Source: Collibacillus ludicampi
GTDB taxonomy: Bacteria; Bacillota; Bacilli; Tumebacillales; BOQE01
Length of the DNA: 64,000 bases
Reading direction: 5' to 3'
NCBI RefSeq assembly: GCF_023705585.1
Contig: NZ_BOQE01000001.1
Location: 402,501-466,500 of the forward strand
This document shows positions 1 to 10,133 of the stretch, in pieces. Below the pieces are notes generated by a model, which saw nothing but the letters and a program-made list of their open reading frames with translations, made no database searches and was not told where the DNA came from. The position numbers and the translations under genes are program-made. Every line of letters starts with the position of its first letter. Positions within the stretch are counted from its first letter, which is position 1.

Positions 1-319
1 CCATGTGAGACGCCCCACGACCCCGCCTGTGCAAGCACATGCGGTTTAGGCTCTTCCCCGTTCGCTCGCCACTACTGAGGGAATCACTGTTGTTTTCTTT
101 TCCTCAGGGTACTAAGATGTTTCAGTTCCCCTGGTGTACCTTCTCACTGCCTATGGATTCAGCAGTGGATACCCCGCCATTACGCGGGGTGGGTTGCCCC
201 ATTCGGAAATCCCCGGATCAAAGCCTGCTTACGGCTCCCCGAGGCGTATCGGCGTTAGCCCCGTCCTTCATCGGCACCTGGCGCCAAGGCATCCTCCGTG
301 CGCCCTTCGTAGCTTAACC
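1..319 (-). rRNA. rrl: 23S ribosomal RNA, 5' part only
   Basis: The reverse complement begins with the conserved 23S 5' end (GGTTAAGC..GAAGGGCGCACGG) and continues into the window edge, so only about 319 bases of the gene are present. It lies downstream of the 16S gene with a spacer of about 177 bases (320-496). I see no tRNA in that spacer. Open reading frames across it are spurious. Confidence 0.95.
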
Positions 320-492
320 TACAAAGGTTGTTCAAAAAGTCAGTGGATCCTCCTTTTTGAACTTGCTCTGTTTGATGCAGTACCTTGGCATGAGCCAAAG
401 TTGATGTCGCATTCGCTATCCAGTTATCAAGGAACCTTGAGGAATTCGCTCCCTCAAAACTGAGCCGTGCAGAAGAAGAGCATCTTTTACAT

Positions 493-2050
<1,558 letters not shown>

Positions 2051-2161
2051 AATTCGCTCTGCGCCTCGCAAGCGAGGCTTCTTGCAGAGCCCATGCAATG
2101 TTCAATCGTGGCTCTCTTCTGCACGATTCAGTTTTCAAGGAACGAAACATATGGATTTACA

Positions 2162-2238
2162 TGGTGGGCCTAAGTGGACTCGAACCACTGACCTCACGAT
2201 TATCAGTCGTGCGCTCTAGCCAGCTGAGCTATAGGCCC
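2162..2238 (-). tRNA. tRNA-Ile (GAT anticodon)
   Basis: Cloverleaf on the minus strand with acceptor GGGCCTA/TAGGCCC, a T-loop TTCGAGTC and an encoded CCA. The anticodon loop reads CTGATAA, giving GAT. It is the last tRNA before the 16S gene rather than lying in the 16S-23S spacer. Confidence 0.95.
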
Positions 2239-2244
2239 ATATCT

Positions 2245-2321
2245 TGGTGGCTCGGGGCAGAGTCGAACTGCCGACCTACGGGTTATGAATCCGTCGCTCT
2301 CACCAACTGAGCTACCGAGCC
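2245..2321 (-). tRNA. tRNA-Met (CAT anticodon)
   Basis: Acceptor GGCTCGG pairs with CCGAGCC, CCA is encoded, and the anticodon loop is TTCATAA. The 5' GGCTCGG and complete acceptor pairing look like elongator Met. A lysidine-modified Ile2 tRNA (also CAT) cannot be excluded by eye. Confidence 0.9.
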
Positions 2322-2326
2322 ATATC

Positions 2327-2410
2327 TGGTGGAGGGGGTAGGATTCGAACCTACGAAGCTTACGCAACGGATTTACAGTCCGCCCCATTTGACCACTTTG
2401 GTACCCCTCC
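2327..2410 (-). tRNA. tRNA-Tyr (GTA anticodon)
   Basis: An 84-base class II tRNA with a long variable arm. Acceptor GGAGGGG pairs with CCCCTCC, CCA is encoded and the anticodon loop is CTGTAAA. Confidence 0.94.
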
Positions 2411-2415
2411 AAGTT

Positions 2416-2491
2416 TGGTGGAGGTAAGCGGATTCGAACCGCTGACCCCCTGCTTGCAAGGCAGGTGCTCTACCAACTGAGCTATACCCCC
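2416..2491 (-). tRNA. tRNA-Ala (TGC anticodon)
   Basis: Acceptor GGGGGTA pairs with TACCTCC (one G-U), CCA is encoded and the anticodon loop is TTGCAAG. It is the first gene of the rRNA/tRNA transcription unit. Confidence 0.94.
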
Positions 2492-2532
2492 ACAGAGAGA
2501 AAGTTATGAACGAGACAAATGAAACAATTGAT

Positions 2533-2562
2533 AATATATCATATCAGTAATTCATGTTGCAA
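2533..2562 (-). promoter_or_regulatory. Candidate proximal promoter of the tRNA/rRNA operon
   Basis: On the minus strand TTGCAA (2562-2557), an 18-base spacer and TATATT (2538-2533) lie about 40 bases upstream of tRNA-Ala. Position and AT-rich context fit a housekeeping promoter, but the -35 box is imperfect. Confidence 0.4.
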
Positions 2563-2646
2563 GCGAGATTCTATTCAATCTTTCCTATTCTTCTCACTCG
2601 CCAATCGATATTGTTATCAACGCCATATCTCGCGGCGACGTTTGAT

Positions 2647-2675
2647 ATAATATCACGCTCACAAGATATCCGCAA
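2647..2675 (-). promoter_or_regulatory. Candidate distal promoter of the tRNA/rRNA operon
   Basis: TTGCGG (2675-2670), a 17-base spacer and TATTAT (2652-2647) on the minus strand. Tandem promoters are usual for rRNA operons. The remaining bases between 2492 and 2988 are AT-rich and hold nothing else I can name. Confidence 0.4.
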
Positions 2676-2988
2676 TGATAATATCAGAACAAATTTAAAC
2701 AAAAAATACAGCCATAAAATCGTCACATTCTCTTTCAATCGATTTTATATCATTTTCTCCTTATTACATATAATTTTAGGGATCAAAACGTCCCTGCATG
2801 TCCTCTCGTGAAATTGCCTAAACTATAAAAGCAGCTGTAGTCTGAACGTATCCTAACGAAATACTATGAACCAAAACATGTGTGGAAGAAAAGGTTTCTT
2901 TGACATCCGCAAAACATAAAATGAGGCGAAAAGCAATCCACAGCCTATACTTTCGACGTAGAATGAAGATAATGAGGAGCGTAAGAAC

Positions 2989-3153
2989 ATGAAGAAAGAT
3001 TACAAGATCGAGTGGGCAGACAATTACGGAACCAGAGGGGAAACTTTTATTTTGGCCTCCAGTCAAGAAGAAGCCGAACATTGGTTTCGTGACGAATATG
3101 GTTTTACAGGGAATGTTACAATCACCCCATTTCACAACAGTGAGAGAGAGTAA
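2989..3153 (+). CDS. Small acidic protein of unknown function (54 aa)
   Basis: I do not recognise this gene. A GAGGAG ribosome binding site at 2974-2979 precedes the ATG, and the frame runs 54 codons to TAA. The product is soluble with no signal peptide or membrane segment. It begins MKKDYKIEWADNYG and contains SSQEEAEHWFRDEYGF, so it is rich in acidic and aromatic residues. A clear terminator follows at once, which makes it a single-gene unit. A longer minus-strand frame overlaps it, but that frame lacks a ribosome binding site. Confidence 0.65.
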   Translation: MKKDYKIEWADNYGTRGETFILASSQEEAEHWFRDEYGFTGNVTITPFHNSERE

Positions 3154-3160
3154 ATACATG

Positions 3161-3190
3161 AAAAGACGCATAGCAAAGATGTGCGTCTTT
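3161..3190 (+). terminator. Rho-independent terminator
   Basis: Stem AAAGACGCA/TGCGTCTTT with a T-rich 3' side directly after the 54-codon gene. It may also serve the histidine kinase gene converging from the right. Confidence 0.75.
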
Positions 3191-3223
3191 CTCTGTCTAA
3201 AAACAAAACTCCACATTTCCTCG

Positions 3224-4609
3224 TTAAGCAAGTGCAATCGCTTGCCTCTCATAGTCTGAGAGCGGTAACTTCACAGTAAACGTCGTCCCGCGGCCAACCT
3301 GGCTTTCCACGTAGATCATTCCGTTATGGTTTTCTATAATTTGATAACTCGTTGCTAGTCCCAATCCAGTCCCCTTTTCTTTCGTTGTAAAAAAAGGTTC
3401 AAAAAGGTGGCTCATCGTTTCTTCGTCCATCCCTTTGCCATTATCGCGAATCGTTACGCGTAACCAACTTCCCGCTTCAATGTCAGCTCCGACAAAAATT
3501 TTCCCAGGTTTATCCTCGATCGCATCAAATGCGTTTTTTACAATATTAAGAAATACCTGTTTAATTTGCTGACGATCCACCATTAACCGAGGTAGAGTTT
3601 CTGGCATCTCACTTATTATCTCACAGTTACGCAAATTCGCTTCCGATTGGCAAAGCAGCACGACCTCGCGGAGAATCTCGCTCATTTCCACTGCTTTCTT
3701 TTCGGGGGGAGATGTTTTGGAAGCAGACAAAAATTCATGAATGATCATATTCACACGATCCAATTCAGACAGAATAATCTTAACGTAATCTTCTTTTCCC
3801 ATCTGAATAAGATCGTTTTGCAGCAATTGGATAAAACCCTTTACAGATGTTAGAGGGTTACGAATTTCATGTGCGACACCCGCAGCAATCTTTCCAAGCA
3901 TTGCTAATTTTTCGTTCTGAAAGGCGGACTGTTCCATTTTTTTAAATTCAGTTAAGTCCCGGATACTGATCAAAATGTCACCCGCATCTGTATAAGATCC
4001 TGAAATATGTAAATACCGCTGATCAGGATCTGTATACTCATATAAACTCTTCGTATGGCAATTGTGAAAAAGATCTTGGCAAATTTTCTGAATGAACTGA
4101 AGTATACCAGTTGCTCGTCCGGCATTCGATAACACTTCCTCTATGCTTTTTCCCAACAATCGCCGGCGCGGCATTCCTAAAATCTTTCCCATGTTGATAT
4201 TAACGAAAGATATAAAACCTTCTTGATCATAAATTAAAATACTTGTGTCCATATTTTGAAGAATCGTTTCGTAGGTAGCCAAATGATTCCACGTTTTATA
4301 TAATTGCTGCTGGAGCCTTCTTAAAGATTGATGAACAGGTGGAACCGTAACACAGGAGATCCAATAACTCGTCATCACTTGCAGTAAGAAAAACAAAGAA
4401 TGGTCATGTAAATAGGACTCTTCTTCCGTGTCCACACTCGCCGTGATTCTACGCATGACTTCGTAATGAATGGGCACAATTTCTTCTAGTTGGATCTCAC
4501 GCTTTCGTAGGTCGTGCACAAGAGTCGATGCATGATTTATGGAGGCTTCACTGCCATCTTGAATAAAATCAAGCAATCTTTGTGTATATGTTGAATACAG
4601 CTCGTCCAT
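3224..4609 (-). CDS. Orphan sensor histidine kinase (PAS-HisKA-HATPase), sporulation-kinase type
   Basis: Cytoplasmic histidine kinase of about 461 residues. The N-terminal 100 residues resemble the helical N-terminal domain of RsbR/KinB-associated kinases. A PAS domain follows at about 115-225 (MDTSILIYDQEGFIS). The H-box GVAHEIRNPLTSVKG at about 250 carries the phosphorylated His. The ATPase domain shows the N box (NAFDAIED), G1 (DNGKGM), F (EPFFTTK) and G2 (GTGLGL) motifs. No transmembrane segment or neighbouring response regulator is seen, as with KinA-like kinases feeding Spo0F. That sporulation role is inference. The ATG at 4609, seven bases after GGGGGG, is preferred to the upstream GTG at 4624; ATG 4612 is an alternative. 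Confidence 0.88.
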   Translation of the reverse strand: MDELYSTYTQRLLDFIQDGSEASINHASTLVHDLRKREIQLEEIVPIHYEVMRRITASVDTEEESYLHDHSLFFLLQVMTSYWISCVTVPPVHQSLRRLQQQLYKTWNHLATYETILQNMDTSILIYDQEGFISFVNINMGKILGMPRRRLLGKSIEEVLSNAGRATGILQFIQKICQDLFHNCHTKSLYEYTDPDQRYLHISGSYTDAGDILISIRDLTEFKKMEQSAFQNEKLAMLGKIAAGVAHEIRNPLTSVKGFIQLLQNDLIQMGKEDYVKIILSELDRVNMIIHEFLSASKTSPPEKKAVEMSEILREVVLLCQSEANLRNCEIISEMPETLPRLMVDRQQIKQVFLNIVKNAFDAIEDKPGKIFVGADIEAGSWLRVTIRDNGKGMDEETMSHLFEPFFTTKEKGTGLGLATSYQIIENHNGMIYVESQVGRGTTFTVKLPLSDYERQAIALA

Positions 4610-4683
4610 CATATCGCCCCCCACAAATAGACATCTCTGTTAACAATACTACATTACGTCTACCATTAGTTGCAATAAACTGT

Positions 4684-4722
4684 AAAAAAAATAAGAGGGT
4701 TTGATCTTTTGACCAATCCCTC
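4684..4722 (-). terminator. Terminator of the ptsHI operon
   Basis: On the minus strand GAGGG..GGTC pairs with GATC..CCCTC (12 positions, one mismatch) around an AAAA loop. It is followed by TTATTTTTTTT and lies just after the ptsI stop. Confidence 0.85.
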
Positions 4723-4740
4723 CCAATCATTGTTAACGAT

Positions 4741-6453
4741 TTATTTCCCCAATTTTCCTTTGAGAAATTCCACGATTTCTTCGGCCGTTTTATATTGGAG
4801 AACTTCTTCAGCCCACGTTTTCGCCTCTTGATAAGAGATGGAGGTAATACATGCGCGCGCATCCAAGATCGAAGATGCACTCATGCTAAACTCATCCAGT
4901 CCCAGACCAAGAAGAACAGGGATCGCAAGTGGATCGCCCGCCATTTCGCCGCACATGCCCACCCATTTGCCATGTTGATGGGCCGCTTGGATCACATGGC
5001 GAATTAAGCGTAAAACGGACGGGTGGAATGGCTGATATAAATGAGAAATTCGTTCATTCATTCGATCGACAGCCACTGCGTACTGAATTAAATCATTCGT
5101 TCCGATACTGAAAAAGTCGACTTCTGGCGCCAACAAATCGGCAGAGATTGCGGCAGAAGGGACTTCAATCATCATTCCGACTTGAATTTCCTCATCAAAA
5201 GGAATGCCGCTTTCCTTCAATTCATTTTTAACCGACTGTAAAAGGGAATTCGCCTGCCGCAACTCTTCAAGACCAGAGATCATCGGATACATGATTCTTA
5301 ATTTGCCATGCACACTTGCGCGCAAAATCGCACGCAATTGGATTTTAAACAGATCCTTGCGATCTAAGCACAAGCGGATCGCACGGTAACCGAGGAACGG
5401 ATTGGCTTCCTGCGGCAATTGCAAGTAGGGAAGTTCTTTGTCGCCCCCGATATCCAGCGTGCGGATGATGACGGGCTTGTCACCCATCGCCTCTGCGACC
5501 TGTCTGTACGCTTCATATTGCTCCTCTTCACTTGGGAGTTCCTGACGATCCATATAAAGGAACTCGGTTCGATACAGGCCTATACCTTCCGCACCGTTAC
5601 GAAGAGCGCCTTGCGCATCCTTCGGCGTACCGATATTCGCGGCCAATTCTACGCGACGCCCGTCCTTTGTGATACTCGGTTTGTCCACGAGCGCAAGCAG
5701 CGCTTCTTTTTGTTGACGCAGTGATTCTTTCCGGACTTGATACGCTTTGAGCTCATCTTCCGCCGGATTCACGATGACTTTACCCTGTTCGCCATCGATA
5801 ATGACGAGATCGCCGGTTTTAATGTTTTCCAGCAAACCGGAAACGCCTACAACCGCAGGCAATTCAAGACTCCTCGCCATTATCGCGGAATGGGATGTTC
5901 TTCCACCAATCTCGGTAGCAAATCCAAGAACATGATGATTGAGTTGAGCCGTATCGGAGGGTGTTAAATCATGTGCCAATACAACGACATCTTCAGATAA
6001 TTCGGAGAGAGAAATGTCTTTAATTCCCATCAAGTTGCGAAGAATACGCCGACCGACGTCACGGACATCGGCCGCCCGTTCACGCATATACTCGTCATCC
6101 ATCGCGGAGAACAGGTTGACATACATATCGACCACTTCTTGAATCGCCGCCTCCGCGTTCACTCGTTGTTCTGTCACATGATTGCGGATCGCACCCAAAA
6201 ATTCAGGGTCCGAGACCATCATCAGATGTGCCGCGAAGATCTCAGCCTCTTCCGCCCCCAATTCTTCTTCGGCGCGCTTCTTGATCGTTTCAATTTGCTC
6301 TTTCGTTTCGAGAATCGCTTGATTCAATCGATCCAATTCTTTCTCCGAATCTTCCGGCGAAAGCGTAACTCTGGTAACAACTGGGGAAAATTCTTGCAAA
6401 ATAAAGGCGGGACCGATCGCAATCCCGCGTGAAGCTGCAATCCCTGTAAACAT
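4741..6453 (-). CDS. ptsI: PTS enzyme I (phosphoenolpyruvate-protein phosphotransferase)
   Basis: Transfers phosphate from phosphoenolpyruvate to HPr, the first step of all PTS sugar uptake. The 570-residue product has the N-terminal HPr-binding domain, the phosphohistidine motif GGRTSHSAIMARSLELP (active His near residue 190), and the PEP-binding TIM barrel with FLYMDR, DIGGDK and GTNDLIQYAVAVDR. The C-terminal active Cys lies in VGMCGEMAGDP. The third ATG of the ATGATGATG run (6453) is chosen because GAGGG lies six bases upstream and enzyme I proteins begin at this point. It follows ptsH by 16 bases and shares its transcript. Confidence 0.97.
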   Translation of the reverse strand: MFTGIAASRGIAIGPAFILQEFSPVVTRVTLSPEDSEKELDRLNQAILETKEQIETIKKRAEEELGAEEAEIFAAHLMMVSDPEFLGAIRNHVTEQRVNAEAAIQEVVDMYVNLFSAMDDEYMRERAADVRDVGRRILRNLMGIKDISLSELSEDVVVLAHDLTPSDTAQLNHHVLGFATEIGGRTSHSAIMARSLELPAVVGVSGLLENIKTGDLVIIDGEQGKVIVNPAEDELKAYQVRKESLRQQKEALLALVDKPSITKDGRRVELAANIGTPKDAQGALRNGAEGIGLYRTEFLYMDRQELPSEEEQYEAYRQVAEAMGDKPVIIRTLDIGGDKELPYLQLPQEANPFLGYRAIRLCLDRKDLFKIQLRAILRASVHGKLRIMYPMISGLEELRQANSLLQSVKNELKESGIPFDEEIQVGMMIEVPSAAISADLLAPEVDFFSIGTNDLIQYAVAVDRMNERISHLYQPFHPSVLRLIRHVIQAAHQHGKWVGMCGEMAGDPLAIPVLLGLGLDEFSMSASSILDARACITSISYQEAKTWAEEVLQYKTAEEIVEFLKGKLGK

Positions 6454-6469
6454 CATCATCCCTCGTTTC

Positions 6470-6727
6470 TTAACGCATTTCCTCAATCATTTTAATGATC
6501 GTCTCAAGCGCTTCCTCTTCCCCATTACCATTCGCCGTTACGCGAACCTCATCCCCTTGACGGATCCCCAGTGACATGACTCCCATAATGCTTTTCAGAT
6601 TGACGCTCTTCTCACCCTTTTGGAGGGTCAAATCACATGGAAAGCTCGTTGCTTTTTGAACGAGCAGGGAAGCCGGACGTGCATGAATGCCTGCTTCTGC
6701 TTTGATAATGACTGTTTTCTGTACCAT
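6470..6727 (-). CDS. ptsH: Phosphocarrier protein HPr
   Basis: An 85-residue HPr. His15 in AGIHARPAS is the site phosphorylated by enzyme I. Ser46 in NLKSIMGVMSLG is the regulatory site used by HPr kinase in Bacillota, so the protein can also act as a CcpA corepressor. An AAAGGAG site precedes the ATG. Its expression should depend on the GlcT antiterminator and terminator immediately upstream (6869-6938), since no convincing promoter is visible between that terminator and the start codon. Confidence 0.97.
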   Translation of the reverse strand: MVQKTVIIKAEAGIHARPASLLVQKATSFPCDLTLQKGEKSVNLKSIMGVMSLGIRQGDEVRVTANGNGEEEALETIIKMIEEMR

Positions 6728-6868
6728 AATTCTTACTCCTTTTCACATAAACTTCTTTTTATCGAGGCTTCAGATTTGAAGTTCAGCCAGCAAAGAGATA
6801 GGCGGAACGAACAGAAAGCTTTTGGCCGCAAGAAAGCTCGAAACATGTTAAAAGTTCCTTGATAAACC

Positions 6869-6917
6869 AAAAAAAGGCATGCGCACGCTGCAACTTGTGC
6901 AGTCAATGCTCATGCCT
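6869..6917 (-). terminator. Leader terminator in front of ptsHI
   Basis: On the minus strand AGGCATGAGC pairs with GCGCATGCCT (one mismatch), an inner CTGCA/TGCAG stem stacks inside, and a run of seven T follows. The left arm is shared with the RNA antiterminator at 6906-6938, so the two folds exclude one another. Confidence 0.88.
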
Positions 6918-6938
6918 GATCGAATCAGTAACACGCAT
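6906..6938 (-). promoter_or_regulatory. GlcT-type RNA antiterminator (RAT) controlling ptsHI
   Basis: The minus strand reads GTGTTACTGATTCGATCAGG followed by CATGAGC. As I recall it, this is the RAT described in front of Bacillus ptsG, where bound GlcT prevents terminator formation. It begins 12 bases after the glcT stop and overlaps the 5' arm of the terminator at 6869-6917, the classical arrangement. Here the gene behind it is ptsH, not ptsG. Confidence 0.88.
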
Positions 6939-6949
6939 TGTGGTTGAAT

Positions 6950-7792
6950 TTACTTACTCTTCTTGATCGCTTGTTGCAATCGAGACAAATGGATCGTTAA
7001 ATAACCGATCTCTGATTCGGGTACCTGTACTTGCAAGGCGCGTTCAATCGCTTGTACAACCCTAGTAGCTAAATCATAACATAAAGGTAGGTCTCTCTTC
7101 AATAAGGGAAGCAGTCTATTTTCTGAAAACTCTCCTGTTTCTGCACTGTCGATCGCAAAACGCAAATGGGTGACTAAACGGGCATAATCCAAACTGTTTT
7201 CATCGAGAGGCCCCCCCAGTTCCTCCTCAATCATCGCGACCAGTTCACCGATTAATGTAGCTGCTCTCAATGCTTTTCCTACACCTTGATTCGTCCTTGC
7301 GCTATGAAGGTGAAGCGTGATGAACCCTTTTTCTGCCGGCGGCAATTCATAACCAGTTCGTTCACGGATCAGTTGAACCGCCCATTCGGCAATCTTGTAT
7401 TCCTCAGGGTACAACACACGAATCTCCGCTAGAAAAGGATTCGATATCACTTGTCCGTTGTTCATCCGTTCGATGGCGAACGCGATATGATCCGTTAATG
7501 CAACATGGATATGCGGATTGAGTGGTTCATCCCATTCTTGGATGGCACGTTGAATGATCTCTTCACATACACCGACAATCTGGGGATCTACTTGCTCGAT
7601 CAGTTGGAGATATTGTTCCCTGTGAGTTTCTCCTTGCAAGACATAAATCTTTTCGATTTGATCCTCCAGCAAGGTATCTCCTTTATTTTTGGCGAAGCCG
7701 ATTCCCTTGCCGACGAGAACCATTTCTGATCGGGATTTTCCTTCTGCAAACACAACATTGTTATTCAAGACTTTAAGAATCTTGTATGCCAT
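6950..7792 (-). CDS. glcT: BglG-family transcriptional antiterminator GlcT
   Basis: RNA-binding antiterminator of 280 residues. The N-terminal CAT domain (1-60, MAYKILKVLNNNVVFAE) binds the RAT. PRD1 (about 70-170) has conserved His102 and His161, and PRD2 (about 175-280) has His210 and His269. These histidines are phosphorylated by PTS proteins to set activity. The ATG at 7792 has a GGAG site. An in-frame upstream extension lacks one and would add 49 residues not typical of the family. Gene order glcT-RAT-ptsH-ptsI makes the target clear. Confidence 0.93.
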   Translation of the reverse strand: MAYKILKVLNNNVVFAEGKSRSEMVLVGKGIGFAKNKGDTLLEDQIEKIYVLQGETHREQYLQLIEQVDPQIVGVCEEIIQRAIQEWDEPLNPHIHVALTDHIAFAIERMNNGQVISNPFLAEIRVLYPEEYKIAEWAVQLIRERTGYELPPAEKGFITLHLHSARTNQGVGKALRAATLIGELVAMIEEELGGPLDENSLDYARLVTHLRFAIDSAETGEFSENRLLPLLKRDLPLCYDLATRVVQAIERALQVQVPESEIGYLTIHLSRLQQAIKKSK

Positions 7793-8071
7793 CTCATCTC
7801 CTGCCTTACAGAGGTTATTAAAAAAAAGGCTTTTTATCGTAGCGCATTCAACGAAGCAGTGTACAAACTTTAAGTCCGCATATCCGTCACAACAATCAAA
7901 TATGTAAGAGATCTGATACAGGTGCATCGATGATGCCATGTATCAGACCCCATTCGCGAACGCCCAGGCAGCCGTATGTGTATAAAAATGATATCCAGGT
8001 GATCCGATTGGGCGTTATCCGGTCTCTTACTTGTTCATTCTCTTCTGTCGCTAATCCTATCACAATCTTGT

Positions 8072-8599
8072 TCACTTCTCCAGTAAGTGTGAGGAATATT
8101 TTTTTAAACGGTTCTCAAGTTCTTCTTTCCTCATGGGTCCGACAACATGTTCGCGTATCGTCCCATTTTCGTCGATAAAAAATGTTTCTGGCTGTCCCGT
8201 CACTCCATACTCTGCAGATAAATGGTCGTTTTTATCCATTAAGACAGTCGACGAAATCTTGAAATCACGGACGAATTGTTTAACGAGTAGTTCCGGTTCC
8301 CCACGGTTCACGTAAAAAAAACGCACATCGTTTCCATATTTCTCTCGAAATTTTTGTAATTCCGGTATTTCTTCCCTACAGGGAGGACACCATGTGGTAA
8401 AGAAATTCAGAATAATAAACTGTCCTTTCATTTGCGAAAGCGAAAACGTCTTACCCGTCAGATCAGGACACGAAAAATCTGGAGCTTTTTGACCAACGGT
8501 TGCAACGCCCGTTCTTTTATATAACACTACGGATGCACAGAGCAAGGATGCCCCGAACGCGAATATAAGGACAATTACAATCAGCCGACTTTTCTTCAT
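8072..8599 (-). CDS. Membrane-anchored thiol-disulfide oxidoreductase, ResA/CcmG type
   Basis: A 175-residue thioredoxin-fold protein with an N-terminal membrane anchor (residues 5-26) and an extracytoplasmic domain. The active site is WCPPC (Cys71, Cys74), followed by the cis-Pro region GVTGQPETFFIDENG. In cytochrome c maturation this protein reduces the CxxCH thiols of apocytochrome before haem attachment. It is the last gene of the ccm operon, directly after ccmD, so it should act as CcmG. Sequence style resembles Bacillus ResA and the family cannot be split further by eye. Confidence 0.9.
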   Translation of the reverse strand: MKKSRLIVIVLIFAFGASLLCASVVLYKRTGVATVGQKAPDFSCPDLTGKTFSLSQMKGQFIILNFFTTWCPPCREEIPELQKFREKYGNDVRFFYVNRGEPELLVKQFVRDFKISSTVLMDKNDHLSAEYGVTGQPETFFIDENGTIREHVVGPMRKEELENRLKKYSSHLLEK

Positions 8600-8609
8600 A
8601 CGATAAACC

Positions 8610-8747
8610 TCATATGTTTTTCTTTTCGAGGTATGTCCGTAACTCGTCGAGTTCTTCTGCCACTCGTTTCTGCCGTTTCATCAAGGTGAGCATATAGATG
8701 AAAATTCCAGCCCAGACGATCGCTGTTCCTGCAAATAAGTACGCCAT
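8610..8747 (-). CDS. ccmD: CcmD-like small membrane protein (45 aa)
   Basis: A 45-codon gene between ccmC and the resA-like gene, four bases after the ccmC stop. The product has one membrane segment (about residues 4-23, LFAGTAIVWAGIFIYMLTLM). A basic then acidic, coiled tail follows (KRQKRVAEELDELRTYLEKK). This is the CcmD layout: an anchor that helps release holo-CcmE from the CcmABC complex. The call rests on size, topology and position more than on sequence identity. Confidence 0.8.
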   Translation of the reverse strand: MAYLFAGTAIVWAGIFIYMLTLMKRQKRVAEELDELRTYLEKKNI

Positions 8748-8751
8748 TTCA

Positions 8752-9447
8752 TCACCGCCTCGATGTAAAGTTGAATGACCCTAAAATCTTCTCCCGCAAT
8801 TGTAATAACATCGCCAGTTGTTCTTCCAGTTGAAGACGATAGAGCAACAACATCGAAAAAAGCATGAAAAAGACCAATCCAGTGACCAGTAACGTAATAG
8901 TCATCGCAGGATCCATGTTCATCTGTGTATTCGTGATCACATTCGGATGAATCGAACGCCACCAGGTAACGGAGAAGTGTACAATCGGGACGTCGATATA
9001 GCCGATGATTGCGAAAATGGCCGCCAGCCGTCCTCTGCGTTCATCCCCTTCCGTGGAGTAACGCAAAAGGAGATAGGCAAAATAGATGAACCACAGGATC
9101 AGTGTTGTCGTCAAACGAGGATCCCATGACCACCATGTATTCCATACAGGCCTCGCCCAGATCGGACCTGTGACCAAGACAAGCGAGGTAAACAATACCC
9201 CCAACTCCGCGGCGGATACAGACAAACGGTCCCACTTGAATTGACGCGTTTTCAAATACGCAATGCTGGCAAAAAAAACGATCGTAAAAGCAAGAAATGC
9301 CGCCCATGCACTTGCGACATGGAAATACATCAGTCGTTGCAAATCGCCCATGAATCGTTCCTTGGGGGCGTAAATAAAGACCATATATAGATCGACGAGA
9401 AACGCTGCAAATGTGATAACCGAAAAAACGAGAGAAACACGGCGCAT
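8752..9447 (-). CDS. ccmC: Haem-handling membrane protein CcmC
   Basis: A 231-residue, six-helix membrane protein of the HHP family. It carries the tryptophan-rich motif WNTWWSWDPRLT between two conserved histidines (YFHVASAW and VHFSVTWWRS). CcmC presents haem at the outer face to CcmE and drives covalent haem attachment to it. It follows ccmB by three bases. The ATG at 9447 is preceded by GGAGGTGTGACGC. Confidence 0.95.
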   Translation of the reverse strand: MRRVSLVFSVITFAAFLVDLYMVFIYAPKERFMGDLQRLMYFHVASAWAAFLAFTIVFFASIAYLKTRQFKWDRLSVSAAELGVLFTSLVLVTGPIWARPVWNTWWSWDPRLTTTLILWFIYFAYLLLRYSTEGDERRGRLAAIFAIIGYIDVPIVHFSVTWWRSIHPNVITNTQMNMDPAMTITLLVTGLVFFMLFSMLLLYRLQLEEQLAMLLQLREKILGSFNFTSRR

Positions 9448-9450
9448 GCG

Positions 9451-10131
9451 TCACACCTCCACGATAAATTCAAACAAAAGAAATGGAAGTGCAAGAAAGA
9501 TCAAATCATAACCACCGATCAAAACAAACCATATCGTTGAATTCTCAAATCCTGCACCGTTCATCGCCATGCTTGTCAATTGGGTGACAGCGATCAGCAA
9601 AGGTACACTCAAAGGAAAAAGCATGACCGGAACAAGGAGATCTGCCATCGGATTGGACATGCCAAGTGCAGCGAGAAAAGTACCTATAGAGATTAACCCC
9701 ACACTGCCCAATACCATAGTTATAATGAAAAGGATCGGTGAATGGGGAAGAGGTTCATCAAAAAGAAAGAAAAAAACGATCACAACCATCGTATCGACGA
9801 GCCACGCGAAGAGGAGATTGCTCACGAATTTCGCATAAAAGATGGCGCCGCAATCGATCGGGGCAAGCAACAACCCGTACCACCCTTTGTGTTCCATCTC
9901 AAAACGGTCAGAACGAACCAAACCCACTGCGGAAACAAAAAAGAGAGTTGTCCAAAGCATACCGCTTACGATTCCCTCATCGAGTTGCCGCTTCCCATCC
10001 AGGGATATATCCATAATGACGCAGAGCAGAATGGCAAAAACAAGAAGTGACAAAAGCAAGGACTTGCGCCGAAATTCCATGCGTATATCTTTCGCTGCCA
10101 TTACAAAAACAGAACGGTAAAAAGCGTTCAT
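9451..10131 (-). CDS. ccmB: Haem exporter membrane subunit CcmB
   Basis: ABC-type membrane subunit of 226 residues with about six helices (FVMAAKDIRMEFRRKSLLLSL at the start, TMVLGSVGLISIGTFLAAL in the middle). It pairs with CcmA to couple ATP hydrolysis to release of haem-loaded CcmE. The ATG at 10131 has an AGGAGG site that overlaps the ccmA stop. An upstream in-frame start inside ccmA is less likely. Confidence 0.93.
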   Translation of the reverse strand: MNAFYRSVFVMAAKDIRMEFRRKSLLLSLLVFAILLCVIMDISLDGKRQLDEGIVSGMLWTTLFFVSAVGLVRSDRFEMEHKGWYGLLLAPIDCGAIFYAKFVSNLLFAWLVDTMVVIVFFFLFDEPLPHSPILFIITMVLGSVGLISIGTFLAALGMSNPMADLLVPVMLFPLSVPLLIAVTQLTSMAMNGAGFENSTIWFVLIGGYDLIFLALPFLLFEFIVEV

Positions 10132-10133
10132 AC

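Noticed and set aside
2818-3252. A 144-codon minus-strand frame
   Set aside because: It overlaps the small plus-strand gene and its terminator, has no start site, and its composition is unlike its neighbours.
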